A stretch of DNA of 64,000 bases from NCBI GenBank assembly GCA_963697915.1, contig OY969103.1:1674001-1738000 (forward strand), in the 5' to 3' direction. The position numbers were made by a program, and so were the translations under genes. Positions 23,874 to 32,270 of the stretch are shown in pieces (the first letter of the stretch is position 1; each line of letters begins with the position of its first letter). The notes below the pieces were generated by a model. That model had not been told where the DNA came from. It saw nothing but the letters and a program-made list of their open reading frames with translations, and did not search any database. Source of the DNA: VRUE01 sp963697915 (GTDB lineage Bacteria > Actinomycetota > Thermoleophilia > Solirubrobacterales > 70-9).

Positions 23874-26195
23874 GTGCGAATTGCCTTAGTCACGCCATAC
23901 TCCTGGAGCTACCAGGGCGGCGTCAACCGGCACGTCGAGGCGCTCGCGGAGGAGCTCCTCGGACGTGGCGACGACGTTCGCGTGCTCGCCCCTGTCGATC
24001 CCCCGGATCGGCTCAGCCGCGTGCTGCACCGGGCCGCCGCCGAGCCGCGCGAGCTGCCCGACTACCTGATCCCGCTCGGCCGCACGATGGCCTTCGGCGC
24101 CAACGGCGCCGTCTCCAACCTCTCCGCCACGCCGAACGGTGGCGTGGCCCGCATCCGCCGCGAGCTGCGTCAGGGCGGCTACGACGTCGTCCACATCCAC
24201 GAGCCGCTGGTGCCGCTGGTCGGCTGGAACGCGGCGCTCGGCACGCGCACTCCCGCGGTCGGCACCTTCCACGCCTACTCGACCAAGGCGATCCCCAACC
24301 ACCTCGCCTCGGCGCTCGGCGCGCGGCGGGTCTTCAACCGGCTCTCGGCGCGGATCGCCGTCTCCGAGGCGGCCGCCTGGACCGGGCGGCGCTGGTTCGG
24401 CGGCCGCTACGAGATCGTCCCCAACGGCGTCGACGCGGCCGCCGCCCCGCAGGGACCGAAGCCGCCCAGCGACGAGCTGCGGATCGCCTTCGTCGGCCGC
24501 CCCGAGGAGCGCAAGGGGCTGCCCGTCCTGCTCACCGCCTTCGAAGCCCTGGTCGAGCACGTGCCCAGCCGCCTGACCGTGATCGGCGCCGAGCGCGAGG
24601 ACGTCCTCCGCTACCTCGCCGACCCCGAGGCGATGCGGTCGATCGACGTCCGCGGCCGCGTCTCCGGCGAGGATCTGTGGACGACATTGCACGAGGCCGA
24701 CCTGCTCTGCGCGCCCTCGCTCTCGGGAGAGAGCTTCGGCATGGTCCTGACTGAGGCCTTCGCCGCCGGCACGCCGGTCATCGCCTCGGCGATCGCCGGC
24801 TACAGCGACGTCGTCACAGACGGGGTCGACGGGGTCCTGGTCCCGCCCGGCGACCCGCAGCGCCTCGCCGAGGAGCTGCAGCGCGCCCACTTCGAGCCCG
24901 AGCGCTGGACGGCGATGGGCGTCGCGGCGCGGGCAAGCGCCCAGCGCTACGCCTGGCCGCGCGTGGCCGATCGCGTCACCGCCGTCTACGAGCGCGCGAT
25001 CGCGGCGCCGGAGCCGGCCACCCGGGCAGAGCGGATCGCCCACTGGACCGGCGTGCGGCCGGCCGACGGCGGGCCGCCCAGCCCGCCCAAGCGCCTGCCC
25101 TCGCTCGACCCGCCGCTGGCCCAGACCGGCAGCCGCAAGCGCCGCATCGCCCGCCGCGCCGGGCTCGGCGTGGCCGGCGCCCTCGGCCTCGGCCTGACCG
25201 CGCTGGCGGCGCAGAAGATCGGCGTCGACAAAGTCGTCACCAGCATTGTCCGCTCCGACCTGACCTGGGTCCTGATCGCCTGCCTGCTGATGGGCCTCTC
25301 GCTCTTCTTCCGCGCCGCCTCCTGGTACGGGATCGTGCGCGCGGCCCTGCCCAACCGCCCGGTGCGCCGCCGCGACGTGACCTCGGCGACGATGATCGGC
25401 GTCTTGATGTCGGCGACCCTGCCGGCCCGGCTCGGCGAGCCGGCCCGGGCGATGACCCTGGCGCGCCGCATCGGCCGCATGCGCGAGACCTTCCCGGTCC
25501 TGCTCGGCACCCTGGTCTCGCAGACGGTGTTCAACCTGATCGCCCTCTTCCTGCTTGGCGTGATCATCGTCTCCAGCACCGACCTCTTCCACTCCAGCAC
25601 CGAGAAGCTCTTCGCCTTCAGCCTCGTGCCGATGATCCTGCTGCTCGTCGTGCTGGTGGCGCCCTCGCTGACCCGCCGCGCCGGCGTCGGCCGCCTCTCC
25701 CGGATCGGCGCCGCCCTGCACCGGGCGCTGACCCAGGTGCGCGCCGGCCTCACCATCTTCCGCCAGCCCCGCCAGGGGGTCCCGGCGGCCGCCCTGCAGC
25801 TGACCGCCTGGGCGATCCAGCTGGCCGCCTGCTGGGCGCTCTTCGCCGCCCTCGGGCTCGGCGACCGGGCCGGGCTCGGCGCCGCCGCCGCGGTCCTCTT
25901 CGCGGTCAACGTCACCGCGGTGGTCCCGGTCACGCCGTCCAACATCGGCGTCTTCCAGCTCGCCGTGATCAGCGTCCTGCACACCGGCTGGAACATCGGC
26001 ACCGCCGACGCGCTCGCCTACGGCGTCATCCTGCAGGCGGTCGAGATCGCCACCGCGGTGGCCCTCGGCCTGCCCGCCCTGGTCCGCGAGGGCCTGACCT
26101 GGAGCGACCTGCGCGTGCAGGCGCTCTCCTCGGCGCCGGTGCGCCTGCAGCCGCGCCCGCGCGAGGGCGAGCGCCGCGAACGAATCGGCGCCTAG
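23874..26195 (+). CDS. Glycosyltransferase family 4/flippase-like (LPG-synthase TM) fusion protein
   Basis: 773 residues. Residues 1-380 are a GT-B glycosyltransferase: TPYSWSYQGGVNRHVEALA, YEIVPNGVDA, GRPEERKGLPVLL and SGESFGMVLTEAFAAGTPVI, close in style to PimA-like mannosyltransferases. After a proline-rich linker, residues about 425-745 are a multi-pass domain of the UPF0104/lysylphosphatidylglycerol-synthase type, with RLGEPARAMTLARR and PVTPSNIGVFQLA. The fusion suggests a lipid-linked sugar is made and moved by one protein. GTG start; TACCCT lies 9 nt upstream. Confidence 0.85.
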   Translation: MRIALVTPYSWSYQGGVNRHVEALAEELLGRGDDVRVLAPVDPPDRLSRVLHRAAAEPRELPDYLIPLGRTMAFGANGAVSNLSATPNGGVARIRRELRQGGYDVVHIHEPLVPLVGWNAALGTRTPAVGTFHAYSTKAIPNHLASALGARRVFNRLSARIAVSEAAAWTGRRWFGGRYEIVPNGVDAAAAPQGPKPPSDELRIAFVGRPEERKGLPVLLTAFEALVEHVPSRLTVIGAEREDVLRYLADPEAMRSIDVRGRVSGEDLWTTLHEADLLCAPSLSGESFGMVLTEAFAAGTPVIASAIAGYSDVVTDGVDGVLVPPGDPQRLAEELQRAHFEPERWTAMGVAARASAQRYAWPRVADRVTAVYERAIAAPEPATRAERIAHWTGVRPADGGPPSPPKRLPSLDPPLAQTGSRKRRIARRAGLGVAGALGLGLTALAAQKIGVDKVVTSIVRSDLTWVLIACLLMGLSLFFRAASWYGIVRAALPNRPVRRRDVTSATMIGVLMSATLPARLGEPARAMTLARRIGRMRETFPVLLGTLVSQTVFNLIALFLLGVIIVSSTDLFHSSTEKLFAFSLVPMILLLVVLVAPSLTRRAGVGRLSRIGAALHRALTQVRAGLTIFRQPRQGVPAAALQLTAWAIQLAACWALFAALGLGDRAGLGAAAAVLFAVNVTAVVPVTPSNIGVFQLAVISVLHTGWNIGTADALAYGVILQAVEIATAVALGLPALVREGLTWSDLRVQALSSAPVRLQPRPREGERRERIGA

Positions 26196-26197
26196 CC

Positions 26198-29100
26198 CTA
26201 GCTCTCGACCGGCTCGCGCTCGGGCGGCAGCGAGCCGCCGCGCTCGGTGCCGGCGATCAACTCGTCCGGCGCCTTCCGCTCGGGGATGAAGCCCGACTTC
26301 ATGCCGAAGTAGACGGCCTGCGGGTGGTGGGCGACGATCGCCACCGTCGACTGCTCGGGCATCACCGCGTAACCGCCTGAAAGCGTCATCCCGATCTCTT
26401 CGAGCCCGAGCAGGCGCCAGACCTTCTCGTGCTCGGACTGATCGGGACAGGCCGGGTAGCCCCAGGAGTAGCGGCGGCCCTGGTCGAGCTCGATGCCGAG
26501 CTCGCGGCGCACCCGCGAGTGCAGCCACTCGGCCAGGCCCTCGGCCGACTGCACGCCGAGCCCGTGCACGTAGAGCTGCTCGGCGAACTCGCCTTCGCGC
26601 TCCAGCCGTTCGATCAGCTCGGTCACCTCGGGACCGACGGTGACGCCCTGCAGGGCGACGACGTCGCGTTCGCCCGAGTCCAGCGGCCGGTAGAAGTCGG
26701 TGAGGCAGATGCGGTCGTGCTTGGGCTGGCGCGGGAAGACGAGCCGCTCGAGCTCGCGCTCGGGGTCCTCGGGGTCGAAGACGATCAGCTCGTTGCCCGC
26801 GGCGTTGCAGGGGAAGTAGCCGAGCTTGGCCCGCGGGTGCAGGTAGTCCTGCTCATGCCACATCCGCTCCAGGCGCGGTGCGAAGCCCTCCTCGACCCCG
26901 TCGCCCTCGACCAGTTCGCGCCAGGCCTCGCCCTTGACGCCTTTGCCGCCCCAGTGCAGCTTGAAGAGGACGTGGCGGTCGAGGTAGGGGAAGACCTCGT
27001 CGAGGTCGATCTCGACCTCGCGCACGCCGCTGAACGGCGGCTCGGGGATCGGGTTGTCGGTGACGGCGGCCGAGCGCACGCTGTCGTCGGTGGTCGGCGG
27101 CGAGTCGTCGACCACGACGGGCTTCTCGCGCAGCTGCTTGGCCTCGGCCCGGATCCGCTCGACCAGGGCCTCGCGAGCCGCCTCGTCGACCAGCGCGTCC
27201 ATCGTATCGAGGCCCTGGAATGCGTCCTTGCAGTAGAAGACGCCGGGCGCGTAGACGTCGTCTGACTCCTTGCCGTGCGGGTAGAGCGTGCGGCGGCCGA
27301 AGTCGCGGTTGATCGCGGCGCCGCCGATCAGCACCGGGAACTCGAGCCCACGCTGGTGCAGCTCCTGGATGCAGGTCGGCATCTGCTTCGAGGTCGAGAC
27401 GAGCAGCGCCGAGAGGCCGATCGCGTCGGCCTCGTTCTCGATCGCGGCCTCGATGATCGTCTCGACCGGGACCTGCTTGCCGAGGTCGACGACGGTGTAG
27501 CCGTTGTTGGTGAGGATCGTGTTGACCAGCGACTTGCCGATGTCGTGGACGTCGCCGAAGACGGTCGCGATCACGACCTTGCCCTTGGTGTGGCCGTCGA
27601 TCCGGTCGAGGTGATTCTCCAGCTGTGCCACGGCGCGCTTCATCACTTCCGCCGATTGCAGGACGAAGGGCAGGATCAGTTCGCCGGCGCCGAATTTGTC
27701 GCCGACCTCCTTCATCGCCGGCAGCAGCACCTCGTTCAGGGTCGGGACGGCGCCGATCTTCTCGACCGAGCGCTCGATCTGGTCCTCGACCCCGTCCTTC
27801 TTGCGGCGCAGGATGTGCCAGTGCAGGGCCTCCTCGGGCTCCATGTCCGCGGTCGGGTCGCCGGCCTCCTCGGTCTCGGCCGTCTCGCCCTTCGACTCGA
27901 AGTGGGCGATGAAGAGCTCCAGCGCGTCCGGGCGCCGGTTGAAGACCAGGTCGTCGGTCAGCTCGCGCTCGGAGTCGGGGATCTCCGAGTAGGGCGTGAT
28001 GTGGTTGGGGTTGACCATCGCCAGGTCGAGCCCGGCCTCGACGCAGTGGTGGAGGAAGACCGAGTTGAGCACCGCGCGGGCGGGCTGGCCGACGCCGAAG
28101 GAGACGTTGGAGACGCCGAGCGAGGTCTTGACCCCGGGGACCTCGGCCTTGATCCGGCGGATGCCCTCGATCGTCTCGACCGCCGAGGGCCTCCACTCCT
28201 CGTCGCCGGTGGTCAGGGTGAAGGTGAGCGCGTCGAAGATCAGCGCCTCGGGGTCGAGGCCGTGCTCCTCGCAGGCGATCTCGCGGATGCGCTTGGCGAT
28301 CTCGACCTTGCGCTCGGCGGTCTTCGCCATCCCGACCTCGTCGATCGTCAGCGCGATCAGCGCCGCGCCGTGGGCGCGGGCGAGTGGGATGACGACGTCG
28401 GCCTTGCCGCGGCCGGCCTCGAGGTTGACCGAGTTGACGATCGCCCGGCCGGGGATCTGCTCGAGCGCGGCACGGATCACCTCGGGTTCGGTCGAGTCGA
28501 CCTGGATCGGCGCCGGCTGGGTCAGCGAGACGCGCTCGACCACGGACCGCATCTGCTCGTCCTCGTCCTGGCGCTCGGTCAGCGCCACGCATATGTCGAG
28601 CACGTGGGCGCCGCCTTCGACCTGGTCTTCGGCGACCTGGACGAGGCCGTCGTAGTCGTCGGCGAGCAGCAGTTCCTTCGCCCTTTTCGAGCCCTGCGAG
28701 TTGACCCGCTCGCCGACCAGGGTCGGGCGCGGCTCCTGCACGAGCGGGGTCGAGGTCATCATCGAGGAGACCTGGATCGGGCCCGGGGCGGGGCGCGCTG
28801 CGGGGGTGTGGTCGCCGACCCGGGCGCGGATCGCGGCGATGTGCTCGGGCGTCGTGCCGCAGCAGCCGCCGACGATGCCCACCCCGTAGCGCTCGACGAA
28901 CTCACCCAGCGTCGCCGCCAGCGGCTCCGGCTGTTCGGGGAAGATCGTCTCGCCGTCAGGCCCCTGCAGGGGCAGGCCGGCGTTGGGGATGCAGTGGACC
29001 GGCAGCGGGCTGTTCTCGCCGAGGAAGCGGATCGCGTCGCGCATGTCTTCGGGGCCGGTCGAGCAGTTGAGCCCGATCACGTCGACCTCGAGCGCGGTCA

Positions 29101-29737
29101 GCGTCGTCAGCACCGCCTGGATGTCGGTGCCGAGCAGCATCTTGCCGCCCTGGGGGAGCAGCGAGACGCTGGTCTGGATCGGCAGCGTGCGGCCGGTCTG
29201 GGCGAAGGCCTCGCGGGCGCCGAAGATCGAGGCCTTGACCTCGAGGATGTCCTGCGCGGTCTCGATGATGATCAGGTCGGCGCCGCCCTCGACCAGGCCG
29301 CGCGCCTGCTCGGCGAAGACCTCGACCAGCTTGGCGAAGGAGATGTCGCCCAGGGTCGGATCGTCGGAGGCGGGCAGGAACCCGGTCGGCCCGATCGAGC
29401 CGGCGACGAAGCGGTCCTCACCGGCGGCCTTGCGGGCGATCCGCGCCGCCTTGGTGTTGATCTCTAGCGTGTGCTCGCCGAGGCCCCACTCCTCGAGCTT
29501 CAGCCGCGAGCCCTGGAAGGTGTCGGTCTCGACCACCTCGGCGCCGGCCTCGAGCATCGAGGTGTGGACGCCCTCGATCACGTCGGGGCGGTTGAGGACG
29601 AGCGCCTCGTGGCATTTGCCCTCCAGGCCGCCGTAGTCGGCCTGGGTCAGGTCGAACTGCTCCAGGGTCGCGCCCATGCCGCCGTCGAAGACGACGACGC
29701 GTTCCCTGGTCGCGGCTATGTAGTCACGTTCCGACAT
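26198..29737 (-). CDS. metH: Cobalamin-dependent methionine synthase
   Basis: 1179 residues from ATG 29737. Order of domains: homocysteine/zinc domain with Cys in GLNCSTGPED (about 223) and GGCCGTTPEH (about 292); folate domain (about 340-620) with LVGERVNSQGSK; B12 cap and B12-binding domain with DVHDIGKSLV (about 730) carrying the cobalt-ligand His; and a C-terminal AdoMet activation domain with WGYPACPDQSEHEK (about 1096). It methylates homocysteine from 5-methyltetrahydrofolate. TAGCCT lies 8 nt upstream. A hairpin repeat lies between this promoter and that of tatD. Confidence 0.97.
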   Translation of the reverse strand: MSERDYIAATRERVVVFDGGMGATLEQFDLTQADYGGLEGKCHEALVLNRPDVIEGVHTSMLEAGAEVVETDTFQGSRLKLEEWGLGEHTLEINTKAARIARKAAGEDRFVAGSIGPTGFLPASDDPTLGDISFAKLVEVFAEQARGLVEGGADLIIIETAQDILEVKASIFGAREAFAQTGRTLPIQTSVSLLPQGGKMLLGTDIQAVLTTLTALEVDVIGLNCSTGPEDMRDAIRFLGENSPLPVHCIPNAGLPLQGPDGETIFPEQPEPLAATLGEFVERYGVGIVGGCCGTTPEHIAAIRARVGDHTPAARPAPGPIQVSSMMTSTPLVQEPRPTLVGERVNSQGSKRAKELLLADDYDGLVQVAEDQVEGGAHVLDICVALTERQDEDEQMRSVVERVSLTQPAPIQVDSTEPEVIRAALEQIPGRAIVNSVNLEAGRGKADVVIPLARAHGAALIALTIDEVGMAKTAERKVEIAKRIREIACEEHGLDPEALIFDALTFTLTTGDEEWRPSAVETIEGIRRIKAEVPGVKTSLGVSNVSFGVGQPARAVLNSVFLHHCVEAGLDLAMVNPNHITPYSEIPDSERELTDDLVFNRRPDALELFIAHFESKGETAETEEAGDPTADMEPEEALHWHILRRKKDGVEDQIERSVEKIGAVPTLNEVLLPAMKEVGDKFGAGELILPFVLQSAEVMKRAVAQLENHLDRIDGHTKGKVVIATVFGDVHDIGKSLVNTILTNNGYTVVDLGKQVPVETIIEAAIENEADAIGLSALLVSTSKQMPTCIQELHQRGLEFPVLIGGAAINRDFGRRTLYPHGKESDDVYAPGVFYCKDAFQGLDTMDALVDEAAREALVERIRAEAKQLREKPVVVDDSPPTTDDSVRSAAVTDNPIPEPPFSGVREVEIDLDEVFPYLDRHVLFKLHWGGKGVKGEAWRELVEGDGVEEGFAPRLERMWHEQDYLHPRAKLGYFPCNAAGNELIVFDPEDPERELERLVFPRQPKHDRICLTDFYRPLDSGERDVVALQGVTVGPEVTELIERLEREGEFAEQLYVHGLGVQSAEGLAEWLHSRVRRELGIELDQGRRYSWGYPACPDQSEHEKVWRLLGLEEIGMTLSGGYAVMPEQSTVAIVAHHPQAVYFGMKSGFIPERKAPDELIAGTERGGSLPPEREPVES

Positions 29738-29745
29738 GACAAAAG

Positions 29746-29751
29746 AGGCTA
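29746..29751 (-). promoter_or_regulatory. Near-leaderless -10 box of metH
   Basis: TAGCCT on the minus strand is 8 nt before ATG 29737. The expected -35 area (about 29769-29774) touches the left arm of the hairpin repeat at 29773. Confidence 0.5.
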
Positions 29752-29772
29752 CCGGCCGGCGGATTCGCTTCC

Positions 29773-29811
29773 GGTGCGCTTTTCCCGTGCCAGGAACGGG
29801 AAAGGCGCACC
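29773..29811. repeat. Hairpin repeat family, copy 1
   Basis: Left arm GGTGCGCTTTTCCCGT (29773-29788), loop GCCAGGA, right arm ACGGGAAAGGCGCACC (29796-29811). One T/G pair interrupts otherwise perfect complementarity. The same arms recur at 35291 and 36298. This copy lies between two divergent -10 boxes, so it is not acting simply as a terminator. Confidence 0.85.
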
Positions 29812-29824
29812 GCAAGGCCGTGGA

Positions 29825-29830
29825 TAGGCT
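29825..29830 (+). promoter_or_regulatory. Near-leaderless -10 box of tatD
   Basis: TAGGCT lies 8 nt before GTG 29839. A -35 at about 29802-29807 would fall in the right arm of the hairpin repeat. Confidence 0.45.
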
Positions 29831-29838
29831 TGGCCGCG

Positions 29839-30606
29839 GTGATCGACTCCCACACGCACCTCTTTCTCTGCGAGCGGCCCGAGGCCGAGTTGGTCGCCAG
29901 CGCCCGCGAGGCTGGGGTAGGGCGAATGCTCAACGTCGGCCTCGGTGGCGAGCAGAACGAGGTCGCGGTGGCGGCGGCCGAGCGCCACCTGGAGGTCTTC
30001 GCCAGCGTCGGCTGTCACCCGACCGAGGCGGCCCGCTTCGACGACGCGATGGCGGCGCAGATCACCCGCCTCGGCGCCCACGAGAAGGTGCGGGCGATCG
30101 GCGAGACCGGGATCGACTATTACCACGAAACCGCGACCCCGGCCGAGCAGCGGCGCGCCTTCGAGGCCCAGGTCGAGATCGCCCGCGAGCTGCGCCTGCC
30201 GATCGTCATCCACGGTCGCGACAAAGACGGTGAGACCGCGGCGATCGATGAGATCTTCGAGTTGCTCGACGCTAAAGCGGGAGAGTGCCCGGTGATCCTG
30301 CACTGCTTCTCCGCCCCCTGGCGGGCCGCCGACGCCGCCGAGCGCGGCTGGTACTGCTCTTTCGCCGGCCACACGACCTACCCGGCCTCCGACGAGCTGC
30401 GCGAGGCGGCGGCCCAGCTGCCGGCTGAGCTGCTGCTGGTCGAGACCGACGCGCCGTACCTGGCGCCGCAGACCGTGCGCGGCAAGCCCAACGAGCCCGC
30501 TTACGTGGTCGACACGGCCCGCGCCGTCGCCGAGCAGCGCGGCGTCTCCTACGAGGAGCTGGAGCGGGCGGTCGAGTCCAACGCCCGCGCCCTCTTCGGC
30601 TGGTAG
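29839..30606 (+). CDS. tatD: TatD-family metal-dependent deoxyribonuclease
   Basis: 255 residues from GTG 29839; TTG 29830 is an alternative. Metal ligands are visible in DSHTHLFLC, GETGIDYY, IVIHGRD, ILHCFS and VETDAPYLAP. TatD nucleases act on 3' DNA ends. It heads the tatD-rsmA-ispE run also found in mycobacteria (Rv1008-Rv1010-Rv1011). Confidence 0.92.
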   Translation: MIDSHTHLFLCERPEAELVASAREAGVGRMLNVGLGGEQNEVAVAAAERHLEVFASVGCHPTEAARFDDAMAAQITRLGAHEKVRAIGETGIDYYHETATPAEQRRAFEAQVEIARELRLPIVIHGRDKDGETAAIDEIFELLDAKAGECPVILHCFSAPWRAADAAERGWYCSFAGHTTYPASDELREAAAQLPAELLLVETDAPYLAPQTVRGKPNEPAYVVDTARAVAEQRGVSYEELERAVESNARALFGW

Positions 30607-30616
30607 GGACGCGCCC

Positions 30617-31372
30617 GTGGTCCGGCTCGGGCAGAACTTCCTCGCCGACCCGAACCTGCTCGACGCGATCCTGCGCGACGCCGAGCTGGCGCCGGGCGAC
30701 GTCGTGCTCGAGGTCGGGGCGGGGGAAGGGGTGCTGACCCGGCGCCTCGCCGAGGCCGCTGCGCACGTCCACGCGGTGGAGCTCGACCGGGGCCTGGAGA
30801 CGGCGCTGGCGCCGCTCGCCGCGCGGCCGGGGGTCGAGCTGCACTGGGGGGACGCGATGAAGCTCGACCTCGGCGCGTTCGACCCGGCCCCGACCGCGAT
30901 CGTCGCCAACCTGCCCTACGCGATCGCGACGCCGCTGATCCTGCGCACGATCGAGGAGCTGCCGGGGGTGGGGCGCTGGACGGTGATGGTCCAGCGCGAG
31001 ATCGCCGACCGCCTGCGCGCCGCGCCCGGCAGCCGCACCTACGGCTCACCCAGCGTGATCGCCCAGCTCGCCTGCGAGGTGCGGCTGCTGCGCACCGTCG
31101 ACCCGGCTGTCTTCCGGCCCCGGCCGCGGGTCGAGTCGGCGATCCTCGCCCTGCGCCGCACCGGCCCCGGCGCCGACCCAGCCACCCGCGAGCTGGTCCG
31201 CGCCGCCTTCGCCCACCGCCGCAAGTCCCTCGCCCGCTCGCTGGAGCATGTCCGCCCCGGCTCGCTGGTGCCTGCGCGCGAAGCCCTGCGCGACCTGGGG
31301 CTACCGGAGAACGCCCGGGCTGAGCAGCTCTCGCCAGGGGAGTTCCAAGCTCTGGGAAAGAGCCTGTCCTAG
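30617..31372 (+). CDS. rsmA: 16S rRNA dimethyladenosine transferase RsmA (KsgA)
   Basis: 251 residues. LGQNFLADPNLLDAI, the SAM motif VLEVGAGEGVLTRRLAE and the adenosine-site motif IVANLPYAI identify the enzyme that dimethylates two adjacent adenosines near the 3' end of 16S rRNA. GTG start at 30617, 10 nt after tatD. The ispE ATG follows its stop directly. Confidence 0.96.
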   Translation: MVRLGQNFLADPNLLDAILRDAELAPGDVVLEVGAGEGVLTRRLAEAAAHVHAVELDRGLETALAPLAARPGVELHWGDAMKLDLGAFDPAPTAIVANLPYAIATPLILRTIEELPGVGRWTVMVQREIADRLRAAPGSRTYGSPSVIAQLACEVRLLRTVDPAVFRPRPRVESAILALRRTGPGADPATRELVRAAFAHRRKSLARSLEHVRPGSLVPAREALRDLGLPENARAEQLSPGEFQALGKSLS

Positions 31373-32257
31373 ATGCGCATCCACGCCCCCGCCAAGCTCA
31401 ACCTCTGCCTCTACCTCGGCCCGCGCCGCGCCGACGGCCTGCACGAGCTCTGCTCGCTGTTCGAGCCGCTTGCCCTGGCCGACCTGATCGAGGTCAGCGA
31501 GGCCGAGCGCGACGAGGTCGTCTGCGCCGGCGTCGCGGGGGACCCTGGGGAGAACCTCGCCGCCCGGGCGCTGGCCGCGCTGCGCGAGGCCGGCTGGGGA
31601 GGACCGCCGCTGCGGATCGAGGTCGAGAAGCGGATTCCGGTCGCCGCCGGCCTCGGCGGCGGCAGCGCCGACGCGGCCGCGGTGCTGCGCCTGGGGCTGG
31701 ACGACTTTCCGGACTATCTGACGGATAAGTCGTCCAGGCCGGACCTCGCGGCGATCGCCGCCGGGCTCGGCGCCGACGTGCCCTCGCAGCTGGCGCCGGC
31801 GCTGGCGCTGGTGCGTGGCGCGGGCGAGCGGGTCGAGCGCCTGCCGGACCCGGCGCCGCACGCGGCGCTGCTGCTGCCCGGCGGCGGCGGGCTGAGCACC
31901 GCCGCGGTCTTCGCCGAGGCCGACCGGCTCGGGCTCGGCCGCGTCGCAGGGGAGCTGGAGGAGGTCGGGACACGGCTGCGCGCCGCGGCCGGCGCCGGCG
32001 CTTCCCCGTTCGACTACGCCGGGCTGCTCGTCAACGACCTCGAGCCGGCGGCGCGCTCGCTGCGCCCCGAGATCGGCGACGCCCTCGACGCCCTGCGGGC
32101 GCTCGGGCCGCCCGGGGAGGGGGGCCCGCTCGTCTTCATGAGCGGTTCGGGGCCCACCGCGGTCGGGATCTTCCCCAGCCTCGGCGAGGCCGAGCGCGCC
32201 GCCGCCCGCCTCGACCGTGACGACGCGATCGTTTGCGAAGCTGGCCGCGCCCCGTGA
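31373..32257 (+). CDS. ispE: 4-diphosphocytidyl-2-C-methyl-D-erythritol kinase
   Basis: 294 residues. GHMP-kinase motifs are APAKLNLCLYLGPRRADGLH, the ATP loop VAAGLGGGSADAAA and the C-terminal FMSGSGPTAVGIF. It phosphorylates the MEP-pathway intermediate for isoprenoid synthesis. Between the glycine loop and GADVPSQL, the region GLDDFPDYLTDKSS is unusual for the family and is encoded by a near-perfect hairpin at 31697-31737. Confidence 0.95.
   Translation: MRIHAPAKLNLCLYLGPRRADGLHELCSLFEPLALADLIEVSEAERDEVVCAGVAGDPGENLAARALAALREAGWGGPPLRIEVEKRIPVAAGLGGGSADAAAVLRLGLDDFPDYLTDKSSRPDLAAIAAGLGADVPSQLAPALALVRGAGERVERLPDPAPHAALLLPGGGGLSTAAVFAEADRLGLGRVAGELEEVGTRLRAAAGAGASPFDYAGLLVNDLEPAARSLRPEIGDALDALRALGPPGEGGPLVFMSGSGPTAVGIFPSLGEAERAAARLDRDDAIVCEAGRAP
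31697..31737. repeat. Palindromic element inside ispE
   Basis: CTGGACGACTT (31697-31707) pairs perfectly with AAGTCGTCCAG (31727-31737). Inside them TCCG (31708-31711) pairs with CGGA (31722-31725), leaving one bulged T and a 10-nt loop. The stretch is in frame and contains codons less GC-biased than its surroundings. Confidence 0.7.
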
Positions 32258-32270
32258 GACTGCGCGCCAA

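Noticed and set aside
27275..29467. 730-codon frame antisense to metH
   Set aside because: It lies wholly opposite intact metH motifs and has no start signal or recognisable domain.
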